From NCBI GenBank assembly GCA_024640405.1, contig JAHEFB010000021.1, forward strand, positions 1 through 64,000: 64,000 nucleotides of DNA. The letters run 5' to 3'. The position numbers and the translations under genes were made by a program. Positions 45,463 through 54,437 of this stretch are shown here, piece by piece (position 1 is the first letter of the stretch; each line of letters starts with the position of its first letter). Below the pieces are notes generated by a model. It was not told the origin of the DNA, searched no databases, and saw only the letters and a program-made list of their open reading frames with translations. The stretch comes from Alphaproteobacteria bacterium. GTDB lineage: Bacteria; Pseudomonadota; Alphaproteobacteria; Rhizobiales; Aestuariivirgaceae.

Positions 45463-45520
45463 GAATACTTCGCTGACTCACTGTCATACGGCAAGCGCCG
45501 ACGGGGAGCACGCTCGCCGA

Positions 45521-45563
45521 CAAGAACATTCAGACGACAAACGTTTGTAACTTACCCCCGCCG
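45521..45563. repeat. Right copy of direct repeat flanking the GT61 islet
   Basis: Partner of 43996-44038. It includes the last codons and stop (TAA, 45552-45554) of gshB, and contains the 12-bp palindrome ACAAACGTTTGT. Confidence 0.6.
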
Positions 45564-46493
45564 CGCCTCAACGGCATCCAGCACCAGGGCGGCAATATCG
45601 GCGCCGCCGAACTTTTTTACCTCGCGAATGCCGGTCGGCGAGGTGACGTTGATTTCTGTCATGTAGTCGCCGATGACGTCGATGCCGACGAAAATCAGGC
45701 CGCGGCGTTTCAGGTCGGGGCCGATGCGGTCGCAGATTTCGCGCTCGCGGTCGGTCAGTTCGGTCGGTTCAGGCCTGCCGCCGACATGCATGTTGGAGCG
45801 GGTCTCGCCCGCCGCCGGCACCCGGTTGATGGCGCCGACCGGCTCTCCGTCAACCAGGATAATGCGCTTGTCGCCCCGCTTCACGTCGGACAGGTATTGC
45901 TGGGCGATGAACGGCTCGCGAAACGACTGGGTGAACATTTCCATCAGGGAAGCAAAATTCTCATCGCCATGCGCCAGCCGGAACACTCCGGCGCCGCCAT
46001 TGCCGTACAGGGGCTTTAAAATGATATCGCCGAATTCATCGCGAAATTCGGACAGCTGCTGCGGGTCGCGCGAGATCAGCGTCGGCGGGATGAATTCATT
46101 GTACTGCAGCACATAGAGTTTTTCCGGGGCATTGCGCACTTCAGCTGGATCATTGACTACCAAGGTCTTCGGATGAACCGCTTCCAGCATGTGGGTGTAG
46201 GTGATGTAGTTCATGTCAAAAGGCGGATCCTGCCGCATCAGCACGGCGTCGAACTGTTCCAGCGCCACGGTGCGGTATTCGGATTTCTCGAAGTGTCTAC
46301 CCACTTCATCGCGCACCTTCACATCGGCACCGGAGGCAGCCAGTTTGCCGTCGCGCAGTGCCAGCGTGTCGGCATGATATTCAAACAGTTCATGACCGCG
46401 CGCCTGCGCTTCCAGCATCAGGGCAAAGGTGGAATCACCGGCAATGTTGATCGCCTCGATCGGATCCATCTGAACTGCAATCTTGAGCGTCAT
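45552..46493 (-). CDS. gshB: Glutathione synthetase
   Basis: ATP-grasp ligase joining gamma-glutamylcysteine and glycine, the last step of glutathione synthesis. It has the prokaryotic GSH-S N-terminus ([33 protein letters not shown]), the [18 protein letters not shown] block, the ATP-grasp loop [16 protein letters not shown] and the end [13 protein letters not shown]. 313 aa. Its stop lies inside the right-hand islet repeat. It follows yraN by 23 bases, giving rsmI-yraN-gshB as one unit. Confidence 0.97.
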   Translation of the reverse strand: MTLKIAVQMDPIEAINIAGDSTFALMLEAQARGHELFEYHADTLALRDGKLAASGADVKVRDEVGRHFEKSEYRTVALEQFDAVLMRQDPPFDMNYITYTHMLEAVHPKTLVVNDPAEVRNAPEKLYVLQYNEFIPPTLISRDPQQLSEFRDEFGDIILKPLYGNGGAGVFRLAHGDENFASLMEMFTQSFREPFIAQQYLSDVKRGDKRIILVDGEPVGAINRVPAAGETRSNMHVGGRPEPTELTDREREICDRIGPDLKRRGLIFVGIDVIGDYMTEINVTSPTGIREVKKFGGADIAALVLDAVEARRG

Positions 46494-46516
46494 GGGCCTT
46501 CAAACTCCAAATATTC

Positions 46517-46897
46517 CTATTGATCATCTTCTGCAAAGGCATTTGCGATGTGCTGCGGCCACTGGTACGGCGTCACCAATACGATGTCAAAGCGACAATC
46601 GCACTCCATCGCATCGGGGTTTGACGCCAGCCAGTGACGGGCCGCCTGGACAATGCGGCGGCGCTGCTGCGGGCCGACCGAAGCCAGCGCGTCATCAGCG
46701 TCGGCCCGGGCCTTCACCTCGACAAATGCGACCACGGACCTGCGCCGGGCAATCAGGTCTATTTCACCGGCGGGAGATTTCCAGCGCTGGGCGGCTATGC
46801 GGTAGCCCTTCAGCCGCAGCAGCATGGCGGCCTTGGCCTCGGCCAAGCGGCCCTGGCGTTCTGCCTGCTGGCGGCGGGGTGACGGTTGCTTTGTCAT
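46517..46897 (-). CDS. yraN: YraN/UPF0102 family protein
   Basis: 126-aa protein of the UPF0102 family with a restriction-endonuclease-like fold: EAKAAMLLRLKGYRIAAQRWKSPAGEIDLIARRRSVVAFVEVKARA contains the E, D-(x)n-E-x-K nuclease pattern (GEIDLI ... FVEVKAR). Activity is unproven. The start overlaps the rsmI stop by four bases (ATGA). The neighbours rsmI and gshB are the usual ones in this group. Confidence 0.92.
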   Translation of the reverse strand: MTKQPSPRRQQAERQGRLAEAKAAMLLRLKGYRIAAQRWKSPAGEIDLIARRRSVVAFVEVKARADADDALASVGPQQRRRIVQAARHWLASNPDAMECDCRFDIVLVTPYQWPQHIANAFAEDDQ

Positions 46898-47793
46898 GAA
46901 GCGGCATTTTTCATCGACACCGCCAGATCATACAATGCCGCCCTGGGCCTGCCAGTTTCTTTGGCCAGAATGCCTGCCGCCTTGCTGGCCGGATAATCAC
47001 GCAACAGCTCAGATAACCGTGCCGCTATATCGTCCTGCGATATTTCCTGCACCTCATCCGGTGGCCCGATGACGATGGTGATCTCGCCTTTCAGTGCCGG
47101 CCTGTCCGACACTTGCGCGATAATGGAACGGGCATCGCCCCGCAGCACCTCCTGATGCAGTTTGGTCATCTCGCGGGCCACGGCGATTGGCCGGTCACCC
47201 ATCACTTCGGCAATGTCTTCGAGGCTTGAGTCAATCCTGGCGGCGCTTTCAAACACCAGCAGCGTGGCAGGGATCGTAGACAGTTCGCGCAACTGGCGCA
47301 GTCTTGCGCCTGATTTGGCTGCCAGGAACCCTGCAAACAAGAACCGGTCGCTTGGCAGGCCCGACAGCGCAAGTGCGGTGACCGGTGCGGTTGGCCCGGG
47401 CACCACATCCACCGCAATTTCCCGGTCGACACAATCGCGCACCAGCTTGTAGCCGGGGTCGGAGACCATCGGCATGCCGGCATCGGACACCAGCGCAATG
47501 GCCGCGCCCGCGGCAAGCTGTTGCAGCAACACCGGGCGGATGCTGGCCGCGTTATGGTCATGATAAGGCTTTAAACGTGTTGCAATGGAATACCGCTGCA
47601 TCAGTCTGCTGGTGATGCGGGTATCTTCACACAACACCATGTCGGCCGCAGCCAGGACAGCCAGAGACCTTAAGCTCACATCGGCCAGATTACCCAGCGG
47701 GGTAGCAACGAGATGCAACCCTGCAGCCAGAGCCGGAGCGGCAAATTCGTGCCCCTGGATGGTGTATGTGCGACTGGTTGTGTCAAGGGGCAT
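46894..47793 (-). CDS. rsmI: 16S rRNA (cytidine-2'-O-)-methyltransferase RsmI
   Basis: SAM-dependent enzyme making the 2'-O-methyl of Cm1402 in 16S rRNA, near the decoding centre. TP-methylase family blocks: LVATPLGNLADVSLRSLAVL, DMVLCEDTR, LVSDAGMPMVSDPGYKLV and ALALSGLPSDRFLFAGFL. 299 aa with an N-terminal leader of about 25 residues. It is divergent from the LpoA-like lipoprotein gene. Confidence 0.96.
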   Translation of the reverse strand: MPLDTTSRTYTIQGHEFAAPALAAGLHLVATPLGNLADVSLRSLAVLAAADMVLCEDTRITSRLMQRYSIATRLKPYHDHNAASIRPVLLQQLAAGAAIALVSDAGMPMVSDPGYKLVRDCVDREIAVDVVPGPTAPVTALALSGLPSDRFLFAGFLAAKSGARLRQLRELSTIPATLLVFESAARIDSSLEDIAEVMGDRPIAVAREMTKLHQEVLRGDARSIIAQVSDRPALKGEITIVIGPPDEVQEISQDDIAARLSELLRDYPASKAAGILAKETGRPRAALYDLAVSMKNAAS

Positions 47794-47814
47794 GAATTTT
47801 ACATTGGTGAAAGT

Positions 47815-47843
47815 TTGAAACAGACCGCAAAAGTGGCTAAAGC
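47815..47843 (+). promoter_or_regulatory. Possible promoter of the LpoA-like gene
   Basis: TTGAAA (47815-47820), 17 bases, TAAAGC (47838-47843), about 70 bases before the start codon. The -10 is only partly conserved. Confidence 0.3.
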
Positions 47844-47918
47844 TAAATTGATAAATTTGATCGCAGACGTCCGGGCTGACTTTCTTTCGACTATCTGCCC
47901 GGTCGATGTGGGGACATC

Positions 47919-49160
47919 ATGATCACTGTACTGCCTCGACGCAACTCGATTGCAAGCCGAATTGTCACACTGGCGGCGATGCTGTTAACGCTGCTGCTGG
48001 CTTCCGCCTGCAGCACCGGTGGCGTCAGTGTCGGCAGCCTGTTCTCCGACGACGAGCCGAAGGCGGGAAATGCACAGCAGGGCCAGCAGCCGTCACCGTT
48101 CGGTTCCGCTCCCAATGGTCTGGTCAAGGTCGCCATTCTGCTGCCGCTGTCGGCGCAGGGTGAGACCGCAGCGGTTGGCAAGGCGTTGAAGAATGCAGCG
48201 GAAGCCGCGCTGCTTGATGCCGGCAGCCAGAGCATACAGCTGATTACCAAGGACACCCGCGGCAATGCCGATGGCGCACGCGTTGCGGCCAACGCTGCAC
48301 TCAATGAAGGCGCCACATTGATCCTGGGGCCATTGCTTTCATCGGAAGTCCAGGCGATATCTCCGATTGCGCAGCAGCGCAATGTTCCGGTGGTGGCATT
48401 TTCTTCCGTGGCAGGCGTGGCCGGCAATGGCGTCTATCTGATGAGCTTCCTGCCCAGTGAGGAAGTGTCAAACCTGATGCGTTACGCCGCGAACCAGGGC
48501 GTCCGCAATATCGCAGCCATGGTGCCGCAAAGTTCTTATGGCAGCATTGCTGAAAATGCCCTGAACCAGGCCGTTGCCGCCAACGGGGCGCGGATTGTCG
48601 CACTGGACAGGTATCCGCGATCAGCCGCCGGGGTGGGCAGCACCAGCAAGGCGGTTGCCGGCAAGATCGCCAATTCCACCAATGACATCCAGGGACTGTT
48701 TCTGCCGGAAGGTGGCGCGATGCTGGCCAATGCCGGCAACAGTTTGAGTGCTGCCGGGGTATCTTCCGGCAAGGTCCGGATGCTGGGCACGGGATTGTGG
48801 GACGAACGGGCCACGGCAAACGTCCGACTGATCAGCGGCGGCTGGTACGCGGGTGTGTCACCAGACCTGATTGCGCGGTTTTCCGACCGCTACCAGCAAG
48901 CCTACGGCAACAACCCGCCGAGACTGGCCAGCCTTGCCTATGACGCCGTCAGCCTGGCCATCATCGTCACCAGAAATACCCCGGGCGGCGTGCCGTCGGC
49001 ACAGGCGATCACCAATCCGGAAGGCTTCAAGGGGGTCAACGGACTGTTCCGTTTCCGTCCGAACGGCCAGATTCAGCGCGGCCTTGCGATCCTCGAAGTC
49101 ACCCCCACCGGGCCACGCGAGATTTCTCCTGCACCAGACAGGTTCAATGCAGGGTTTTGA
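47919..49160 (+). CDS. LpoA-like penicillin-binding protein activator (lipoprotein)
   Basis: 413-aa outer-membrane-type lipoprotein: signal peptide to residue 30 with lipobox ASA-C (Cys31), a Gly/Ser/Gln-rich linker, then a type I periplasmic-binding fold (VKVAILLPLSAQGETAAVGKALKNAAEAAL; LILGPLLSSEVQAISPIAQQRNVPVVAFSS; SLAYDAVSLAIIV). This matches the C-terminal domain of LpoA, which stimulates PBP1A; the N-terminal TPR domain of enterobacterial LpoA is absent, as in other alphaproteobacteria. A branched-chain amino-acid binding role is the alternative. It overlaps the convergent hemW end by 17 bases. Confidence 0.85.
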   Translation: MITVLPRRNSIASRIVTLAAMLLTLLLASACSTGGVSVGSLFSDDEPKAGNAQQGQQPSPFGSAPNGLVKVAILLPLSAQGETAAVGKALKNAAEAALLDAGSQSIQLITKDTRGNADGARVAANAALNEGATLILGPLLSSEVQAISPIAQQRNVPVVAFSSVAGVAGNGVYLMSFLPSEEVSNLMRYAANQGVRNIAAMVPQSSYGSIAENALNQAVAANGARIVALDRYPRSAAGVGSTSKAVAGKIANSTNDIQGLFLPEGGAMLANAGNSLSAAGVSSGKVRMLGTGLWDERATANVRLISGGWYAGVSPDLIARFSDRYQQAYGNNPPRLASLAYDAVSLAIIVTRNTPGGVPSAQAITNPEGFKGVNGLFRFRPNGQIQRGLAILEVTPTGPREISPAPDRFNAGF

Positions 49161-50310
49161 ATGCTATGTGCTCAATGACCGAGTTGAGGACCTGACGTCC
49201 TGCCCGGGTTGCCACGATGGCTGTTTCATCGTCTGACAGACAAACCAGCCCATCCGATATCAGATAATCCAGTTGTTGCTGATTGATCGTCTGACCGCTC
49301 ATGCGTTGCAATTGCGCCAGGTCGACACCTTGTGTCGTGCGCATGCCCATCAGCAGGTACTCGTGTGCCGCAGCTTCACCGGCAACGGCATTGCGATCAA
49401 CCACACCATGTCCGTCTGAAGCAACACCTTGCAACCAGGTTTCGGGATGTCTCTCGGTGGACAGCGCCTGCCTGGCGCCATCGTCAGAAATCAACCTTGA
49501 ATGCGCGCCCGGCCCAACGCCGGCATACTCACCATAGGTCCAGTACAGCATATTGTGGCGGCATTCGTGCCCGGGGAGCGCATGATTGGAAACCTCGTAG
49601 GCAGGAAGGCCTGCTGCGACCGTCAGTTCCTGGGTAATTTCATACATCGCCGCTGCATGATCTTCATGCGGTGTCACCAGTTGGCCAGCCTCATGTAACC
49701 TGAAGAACGCCGTTTCCGGTTCGATGGTCAACTGGTAGAGCGACATATGACCCTGCTGCTCGTCCAGCGCCCTTGCCAGTTCGGATTTCCAGCCGGAAGG
49801 CGTCTGGCCGGGACGGGCATAGATGAGGTCGAAAGAGGTACGCGGGAAAACCTGCGCAGCCAGCCGGAACGCGGCCAGACCCTCTTCCACGGTGTGCTGC
49901 CGGCCCAGATACCTGAGGTCGTTTTCGTCAAGCGCCTGAATGCCGACCGATACCCGGTTGACCCCGGCGCTGCGATAGCCGGCAAAATTGCCGGCTTCGG
50001 CGCTGGTCGGGTTCGACTCCAGAGTTATCTCCACGTCGTCGGCAACCGGCCACAGACCGGCAATGCGGTCGATGACGCTACCGACAACGGCCGGCGGCAT
50101 GAGAGACGGCGTGCCGCCGCCGAAAAACACGCTTGTCACTGTGCGGCCCGGTGTCCGGCCGGCAAACCAGCCCAGCTCGTTTGCAAGTGCAGCGCCAAAC
50201 GCATCCGGGTCAACGCCCTGGTGGCGGACATGGGAATTGAAGTCGCAATACGGGCACTTGGCCTTGCAAAACGGCCAGTGAACGTAAATACCCAGATCGC
50301 GGTGGCTCAT
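49144..50310 (-). CDS. hemW: Radical-SAM protein HemW
   Basis: Coproporphyrinogen-III-oxidase-like protein that acts as a haem chaperone rather than as an oxidase. The radical-SAM cluster motif is CKAKCPYCDFNSH (C-x3-C-x2-C), and GGGTPSLM, the TLESNPTS block and GVQALDENDLRYLGR are family features. HemN-specific N-terminal sequence is missing. 388 aa. It lies 17 bases after rdgB; the order rph-rdgB-hemW is common. Confidence 0.95.
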   Translation of the reverse strand: MSHRDLGIYVHWPFCKAKCPYCDFNSHVRHQGVDPDAFGAALANELGWFAGRTPGRTVTSVFFGGGTPSLMPPAVVGSVIDRIAGLWPVADDVEITLESNPTSAEAGNFAGYRSAGVNRVSVGIQALDENDLRYLGRQHTVEEGLAAFRLAAQVFPRTSFDLIYARPGQTPSGWKSELARALDEQQGHMSLYQLTIEPETAFFRLHEAGQLVTPHEDHAAAMYEITQELTVAAGLPAYEVSNHALPGHECRHNMLYWTYGEYAGVGPGAHSRLISDDGARQALSTERHPETWLQGVASDGHGVVDRNAVAGEAAAHEYLLMGMRTTQGVDLAQLQRMSGQTINQQQLDYLISDGLVCLSDDETAIVATRAGRQVLNSVIEHIAFKTLH

Positions 50311-50327
50311 ATCGGTTTCATCCGCGA

Positions 50328-50942
50328 TCAGGATGCCGACAGCGCTGCATGGAACAGGGAAAAAGCCTGCGCGCGGTGCGACATGGCATGTTTGACGTCC
50401 GGATCCATTTCGCCAAATGTGATGACATGGCCATCTGGCTGGAATGCCGGATCATAGCCAAACCCGTGCTCCCCCCTGGGCGGCCACACCATTCTGCCGT
50501 GCACCGTGCCGGTAAACACTGCCGAGGGCCTATCGGGCATCGCCAGACACAAGGCGCACACAAAGTGCGCCGCACGGCTTACAGGTGCAACAGTTTCCGC
50601 CGCTGCCAGCTCATCTTCCACCTTGCGCATGGCCACGGCGAAATCCTTGTCCGGACCGGCCCATCTTGCCGAATAGATACCCGGTGCCCCGTCAAGCGCA
50701 TCGACACAGAGGCCGGAATCATCCGACAGGGCCGCCAGCCCTGAGGCCTGCATGGCGGCCTCGGCCTTCAGCCGTGCATTGCCTTCAAACGTCACCTCGG
50801 TTTCTTCAGGTTCCGGCAAGTCAAGCTCACCGGCAGAAATTACCTGCAGGCCAAGCGGGGCCAACAGGGCCGAAATTTCGCGCACCTTGCCCTGATTGTG
50901 ACTGGCGACAACCAGCTTGTTATCCGGTAGCTGCAGCCGCAT
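50328..50942 (-). CDS. rdgB: XTP/dITP diphosphatase (RdgB/HAM1)
   Basis: House-cleaning enzyme that hydrolyses dITP, ITP and XTP so they are not built into nucleic acids. It has the start block [14 protein letters not shown], the catalytic [23 protein letters not shown] and [12 protein letters not shown]. 204 aa, normal. The ATG lies two bases after the rph stop. Confidence 0.97.
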   Translation of the reverse strand: MRLQLPDNKLVVASHNQGKVREISALLAPLGLQVISAGELDLPEPEETEVTFEGNARLKAEAAMQASGLAALSDDSGLCVDALDGAPGIYSARWAGPDKDFAVAMRKVEDELAAAETVAPVSRAAHFVCALCLAMPDRPSAVFTGTVHGRMVWPPRGEHGFGYDPAFQPDGHVITFGEMDPDVKHAMSHRAQAFSLFHAALSAS

Positions 50943-50944
50943 GG

Positions 50945-51658
50945 TCAGGCCACGGTCGCTTTCTGCAGGGCGACAAGCTCGCCGATGCCGTTATTGGCCA
51001 GCTCGAGCAACTGAAGCAGCTCGGCCTGTGAGAACGGCACGCCCTCGGCAGTTCCCTGCACCTCTACAATGCCGCCGGACCCGGTCATGACAAAGTTGGC
51101 GTCAGTTTCAGCTTTTGAATCTTCTGCATAATCAAGATCGGCAACCGGCTGGCCCTGATAAATCCCGCAGGACAGGGCTGCAACGTTGTCGGTCAGGGCC
51201 GTGGTCTCGATCATGCCCTGCTTGATCATGTGCGCCATGCAGTCATGCAATGCCACCCAGGCTCCGGTTATTGCAGCCGTACGGGTGCCGCCGTCTGCCT
51301 GAATGACATCGCAGTCCACAGTGATCTGACGCTCGCCAAGTGCCTGCATGTCCACAACGGCGCGCAACGAACGGCCGATCAGACGCTGGATTTCCTGGGT
51401 GCGGCCAGATTGTTTGCCGGCGGTTGATTCGCGGCGCATGCGGCCACCTGTCGAGCGTGGCAGCATGCCGTATTCCGCAGTCACCCAGCCCTTGCCGCCG
51501 CCGCGAAGCCATGGCGGCACCCGGTCTTCCAGGCTGGCGGTGCACAAGACATGGGTGTCACCAAACTTGATCAGGCAAGAGCCTTCCGCATGCATGGAGA
51601 ACCCGCGCTCCATGGTGACTGCACGCAATTGTGCGGGTTTTCTGCCCGATGGCCTCAT
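50945..51658 (-). CDS. rph: Ribonuclease PH
   Basis: Phosphate-dependent 3'-5' exoribonuclease that trims tRNA 3' ends. Blocks: [20 protein letters not shown] at the start, [33 protein letters not shown] and [18 protein letters not shown]. The start at 51658 fits the family start; the frame stays open to 51781 but that leader is not conserved. 237 aa. It is divergent from hrcA. Confidence 0.97.
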   Translation of the reverse strand: MRPSGRKPAQLRAVTMERGFSMHAEGSCLIKFGDTHVLCTASLEDRVPPWLRGGGKGWVTAEYGMLPRSTGGRMRRESTAGKQSGRTQEIQRLIGRSLRAVVDMQALGERQITVDCDVIQADGGTRTAAITGAWVALHDCMAHMIKQGMIETTALTDNVAALSCGIYQGQPVADLDYAEDSKAETDANFVMTGSGGIVEVQGTAEGVPFSQAELLQLLELANNGIGELVALQKATVA

Positions 51659-51759
51659 GTAAATTTCCTGACTTCCGGTTGATCTGATTGTTGGTTTGGC
51701 ATGCTTTGGGCCTTCAACTAGACCTGCGCAGACTTTTTTGCAACGCCGCATGCCGGCAA

Positions 51760-51788
51760 TTGACGCTGCCGGAGGTCGCACCTAAGTT
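51760..51788 (+). promoter_or_regulatory. Possible sigma70-type promoter of hrcA-grpE
   Basis: TTGACG (51760-51765), 17 bases, TAAGTT (51783-51788), about 46 bases before the hrcA ATG. No CIRCE (TTAGCACTC-N9-GAGTGCTAA) is seen here. Confidence 0.4.
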
Positions 51789-51833
51789 CTAGGGTATGCA
51801 AATTGATGTAACCTGATCAAAGTCCGGAAGCCG

Positions 51834-52907
51834 ATGAAAGCCATTGATGACCGTTTGACCGAGCTGTCTGTTCTGGACACGCGCTCGCGCGATATATTCC
51901 GGCGTCTGGTCGAGACCTTTCTGGAGACCGGCGGACCGGTCGGATCGCGAACCATCTCGCGGCACCTGCCGGTTGGCCTGTCACCGGCGTCAATCCGCAA
52001 TGTGATGTCTGACCTCGAAGAAGCCGGCCTGATATATTCGCCCCATACCAGCGCCGGCAGAATGCCCACGGAAACAGGCCTGCGGTTTTTCGTGGATGCG
52101 CTGATGGAAGTGGGCCGCCTGACATCGAAGGAACGTGCGCAAATTGACGCGCAGATCGCCGGGCTCAACCGGGACAAGACGACAGACGACATACTGACCG
52201 ACGCCACAAATCTGCTGTCCGGACTGTCATCATGTGCCGGACTGGTGTTGTCGACCAAGGTCAACGCCCGGCTGAGGCATATCGAATTTGTCAGCATCAG
52301 CGCGACGAAGGCGCTGGTCATCATTGTTTCTGAAGACGGAGGTGTCGAAAACCGCACCATCGAAGTGCCTCGCGGACTGCCTGCCTCAACGCTGGTGGAA
52401 GTCAGCAATTATCTCAACAGCCGGTGCCAGGGCCTGTCGATTGGAGAGGTCAGGGAGCAACTGGAAGGACAGTTGCAGCTTGTTGAACAGGAACTCGACG
52501 CACTTGCTGCCCGTGTCATTGCCGCGGGCCTTGCTGTCTGGTCGGATGACAATGGCGACGGCAAACGATCGCTTATTGTGCGCGGCCGGTCCAATCTGAT
52601 CGACGAGGCCGCTCACGTGGATGATATCGAGCGCATCCGCAAACTGTTCGATGACCTTGAAAACAAGAAGGACGTGATGGACTTGCTGGGTCTGGCGGAA
52701 ACCGGAGAAGGCGTGCGCATTTTCATTGGTTCGGAGACCAAGCTGTTTTCCCTGTCGGGGTCGTCGCTGGTTGTGGCACCCTATCATGATGCCAAGGACA
52801 ATATCGTCGGTGTACTCGGCGTTGTCGGTCCAACCCGGCTGAATTATTCGCGTATTGTTCCCATGGTGGACTATACAGCGCAGGCAATCGGTCGCCTCAT
52901 CTCTTGA
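51834..52907 (+). CDS. hrcA: Heat-inducible repressor HrcA
   Basis: Repressor that binds CIRCE operators of groESL/dnaK-type operons. It has the N-terminal winged helix (IFRRLVETFLETGGPVGSRTISRHL, SPASIRNVMSDLEEAGLIYSPHTSAGRMPTETG) and the GAF-like dimer domain, with ENPDFLDMD-like and FSIVAAPY-like positions diverged (SSLVVAPYHDAKDNIVGVLGVVGPTRLNYSRIVPMVDYTA). 357 aa. Neither hrcA nor dnaK in this window carries a CIRCE, so its targets lie elsewhere (probably groESL). Followed by grpE after 69 bases. Confidence 0.95.
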   Translation: MKAIDDRLTELSVLDTRSRDIFRRLVETFLETGGPVGSRTISRHLPVGLSPASIRNVMSDLEEAGLIYSPHTSAGRMPTETGLRFFVDALMEVGRLTSKERAQIDAQIAGLNRDKTTDDILTDATNLLSGLSSCAGLVLSTKVNARLRHIEFVSISATKALVIIVSEDGGVENRTIEVPRGLPASTLVEVSNYLNSRCQGLSIGEVREQLEGQLQLVEQELDALAARVIAAGLAVWSDDNGDGKRSLIVRGRSNLIDEAAHVDDIERIRKLFDDLENKKDVMDLLGLAETGEGVRIFIGSETKLFSLSGSSLVVAPYHDAKDNIVGVLGVVGPTRLNYSRIVPMVDYTAQAIGRLIS

Positions 52908-52976
52908 TTCTTGGCGTCGAAAAGCTGATATGCGTTGCAACAACTACAACCTTTTAGATTTTGCGGATCAATTGCC

Positions 52977-53615
52977 ATGACCGAAAACAAGCCTGTACCC
53001 GAAAACGACAACTCTCCAGAAGAGGCGCTTACCAAGGAACAACTCGAGGCAGCAGCCGATGCACTGCTTGATGGAGACACAGGCGAAGACGCCTTTGAGA
53101 TGGACACCTATGAAGAGCTGGCAACCGAAAATGCCGACCTGAAGGACCGGGTTCTTCGTGCCATGGCCGAGACGGAAAACCTGCGCAAGCGGGCCGAACG
53201 CGAAAAGGCCGAAGCGACACTTTATGCCGCTACACATTTTGCCCGCGACCTGTTGTCGGTCAGCGACAGCATGGCCAAGGCCCTGGAAATGATGCCTGAT
53301 GACGCGCGAAAAAATGCTGACGAAGCGACGCGCAACCTGATTGACGGCATTGAACTGACGCGGCGCGAATTGCTCAACTCTTTCCAGAAACACGGCATTG
53401 CAGAAGTCAATCCGCTGGATGAAAAGTTTGACCCGCATTTTCATCAGGCCATGTTCGAAGTGCCCGGTTCCGATAAACCCAACGGAACGGTCGTTCAGGT
53501 GGTTCAGAGCGGATTCAAGATCGGTGAACGGGTTTTGCGGCCGGCGCTTGTCGGAGTGGCCAAGCAGGCAGCACCCGCAAAGGACGACAAGGAAGACAAG
53601 AAAAAAGACACGTAG
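52977..53615 (+). CDS. grpE: Nucleotide exchange factor GrpE
   Basis: Exchange factor of the DnaK chaperone. It has an acidic N-terminus, a long coiled coil (about residues 45-105, LATENADLKDRVLRAMAETENLRKRAEREKAEA) and the C-terminal beta domain with HFHQAMFEVP and VVQVVQSGFKIGERVLRPALVGVAK, the family signature. The start at 52977 (MTENKPVPEN) is preferred over 52935. 212 aa. It ends in a Lys/Asp-rich tail. Confidence 0.96.
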   Translation: MTENKPVPENDNSPEEALTKEQLEAAADALLDGDTGEDAFEMDTYEELATENADLKDRVLRAMAETENLRKRAEREKAEATLYAATHFARDLLSVSDSMAKALEMMPDDARKNADEATRNLIDGIELTRRELLNSFQKHGIAEVNPLDEKFDPHFHQAMFEVPGSDKPNGTVVQVVQSGFKIGERVLRPALVGVAKQAAPAKDDKEDKKKDT

Positions 53616-53629
53616 AGTCAAAGCGCCGG

Positions 53630-54241
53630 TCAGCTTTCCGGCGGGTTTACTCTTCTCAGCGTGAGGTTGAGCCTGCCGCCGTCCTTGAGGAGGGTCGATG
53701 TGGCCGGCAGCACCCTGTCCACACCGTGAAAGTTCATCCGGGCAGGTCCGCCCATCACCATAACGTCGCCGGATAGCAGCTTGAATGACTGGGTCGGATC
53801 CTTGCGCGAGTGCCCCCCCATCCTGAAAACTGCAGTGTCGCCCAGCGAGACCGACAATACCGGTGCGTCAAGGTCGATCTCGTCCTTGTCCTGATGCAGG
53901 CCCATGCGCGCCTTGCCGGTATAGTAATTCAGCAAACAGGCTTCCGGCGGATGCGGGTATTGCGCCAGAGCCTGCCACAGTTCGAGCAATTGCGCAGGCA
54001 TGGCGGGCCATGGCCTTGATGTTTCAGGGTGAAGCGGCTGGTATCGGTAGCCGGTTTTGTCAGTCACCCAGCCCAGTTTTCCCAGATTTGTCATGCGAAC
54101 CGACATGGGTTTGCCGGACCGTGGCATTTGCGGCACGTAAAACGGATTGTCGGCCACCAGCCCGCGAAGCAGCGTAACCAGTGCCATTTGTGCTTTCCGG
54201 TCGAGGTAACCGGGATAGATATGAAACCCATCTATTTGCAT
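53630..54241 (-). CDS. alkB: AlkB-like 2OG-Fe(II) oxygenase
   Basis: Iron- and 2-oxoglutarate-dependent dioxygenase that removes alkyl lesions (1-methyladenine, 3-methylcytosine) from DNA or RNA. The iron site is GLHQDKDE (HxD) plus the distal His in NFHGVDRV; the 2OG-binding RxNLTLR reads RLNLTLRRV. Substrate-pocket LLNYYTGKARMG matches AlkB. The start at 54241 (MQIDGFHIYPGYL) is preferred over 54274. 203 aa. It is convergent with grpE and divergent from dnaK. Confidence 0.93.
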   Translation of the reverse strand: MQIDGFHIYPGYLDRKAQMALVTLLRGLVADNPFYVPQMPRSGKPMSVRMTNLGKLGWVTDKTGYRYQPLHPETSRPWPAMPAQLLELWQALAQYPHPPEACLLNYYTGKARMGLHQDKDEIDLDAPVLSVSLGDTAVFRMGGHSRKDPTQSFKLLSGDVMVMGGPARMNFHGVDRVLPATSTLLKDGGRLNLTLRRVNPPES

Positions 54242-54258
54242 CTTGTTGCAACACTGTC

Positions 54259-54287
54259 TTGATGACTGAGCCAAGCCTCACTATATA
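54259..54287 (+). promoter_or_regulatory. Promoter of dnaK
   Basis: TTGATG (54259-54264), 17 bases, TATATA (54282-54287), an excellent sigma70-type match. CTTG at 54258 with CTATAT at 54281 also fits, loosely, an alphaproteobacterial RpoH promoter (CTTG-N17/18-CYTATNT), so heat induction could act here. The leader is about 140 bases. Confidence 0.5.
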
Positions 54288-54437
54288 GCCTTTCGAACAC
54301 CGGACGTAATACCACGAATGCCGCTTGGCAGGTCGCGTTTGGAAAGTCAGAGCAACTGGAGTCTGTTACCGGGGAAACCGGATACCCATGCGCCACATAT
54401 GAAGGGCATGGCTACAGACGGCCTAATGGAGGGCATA

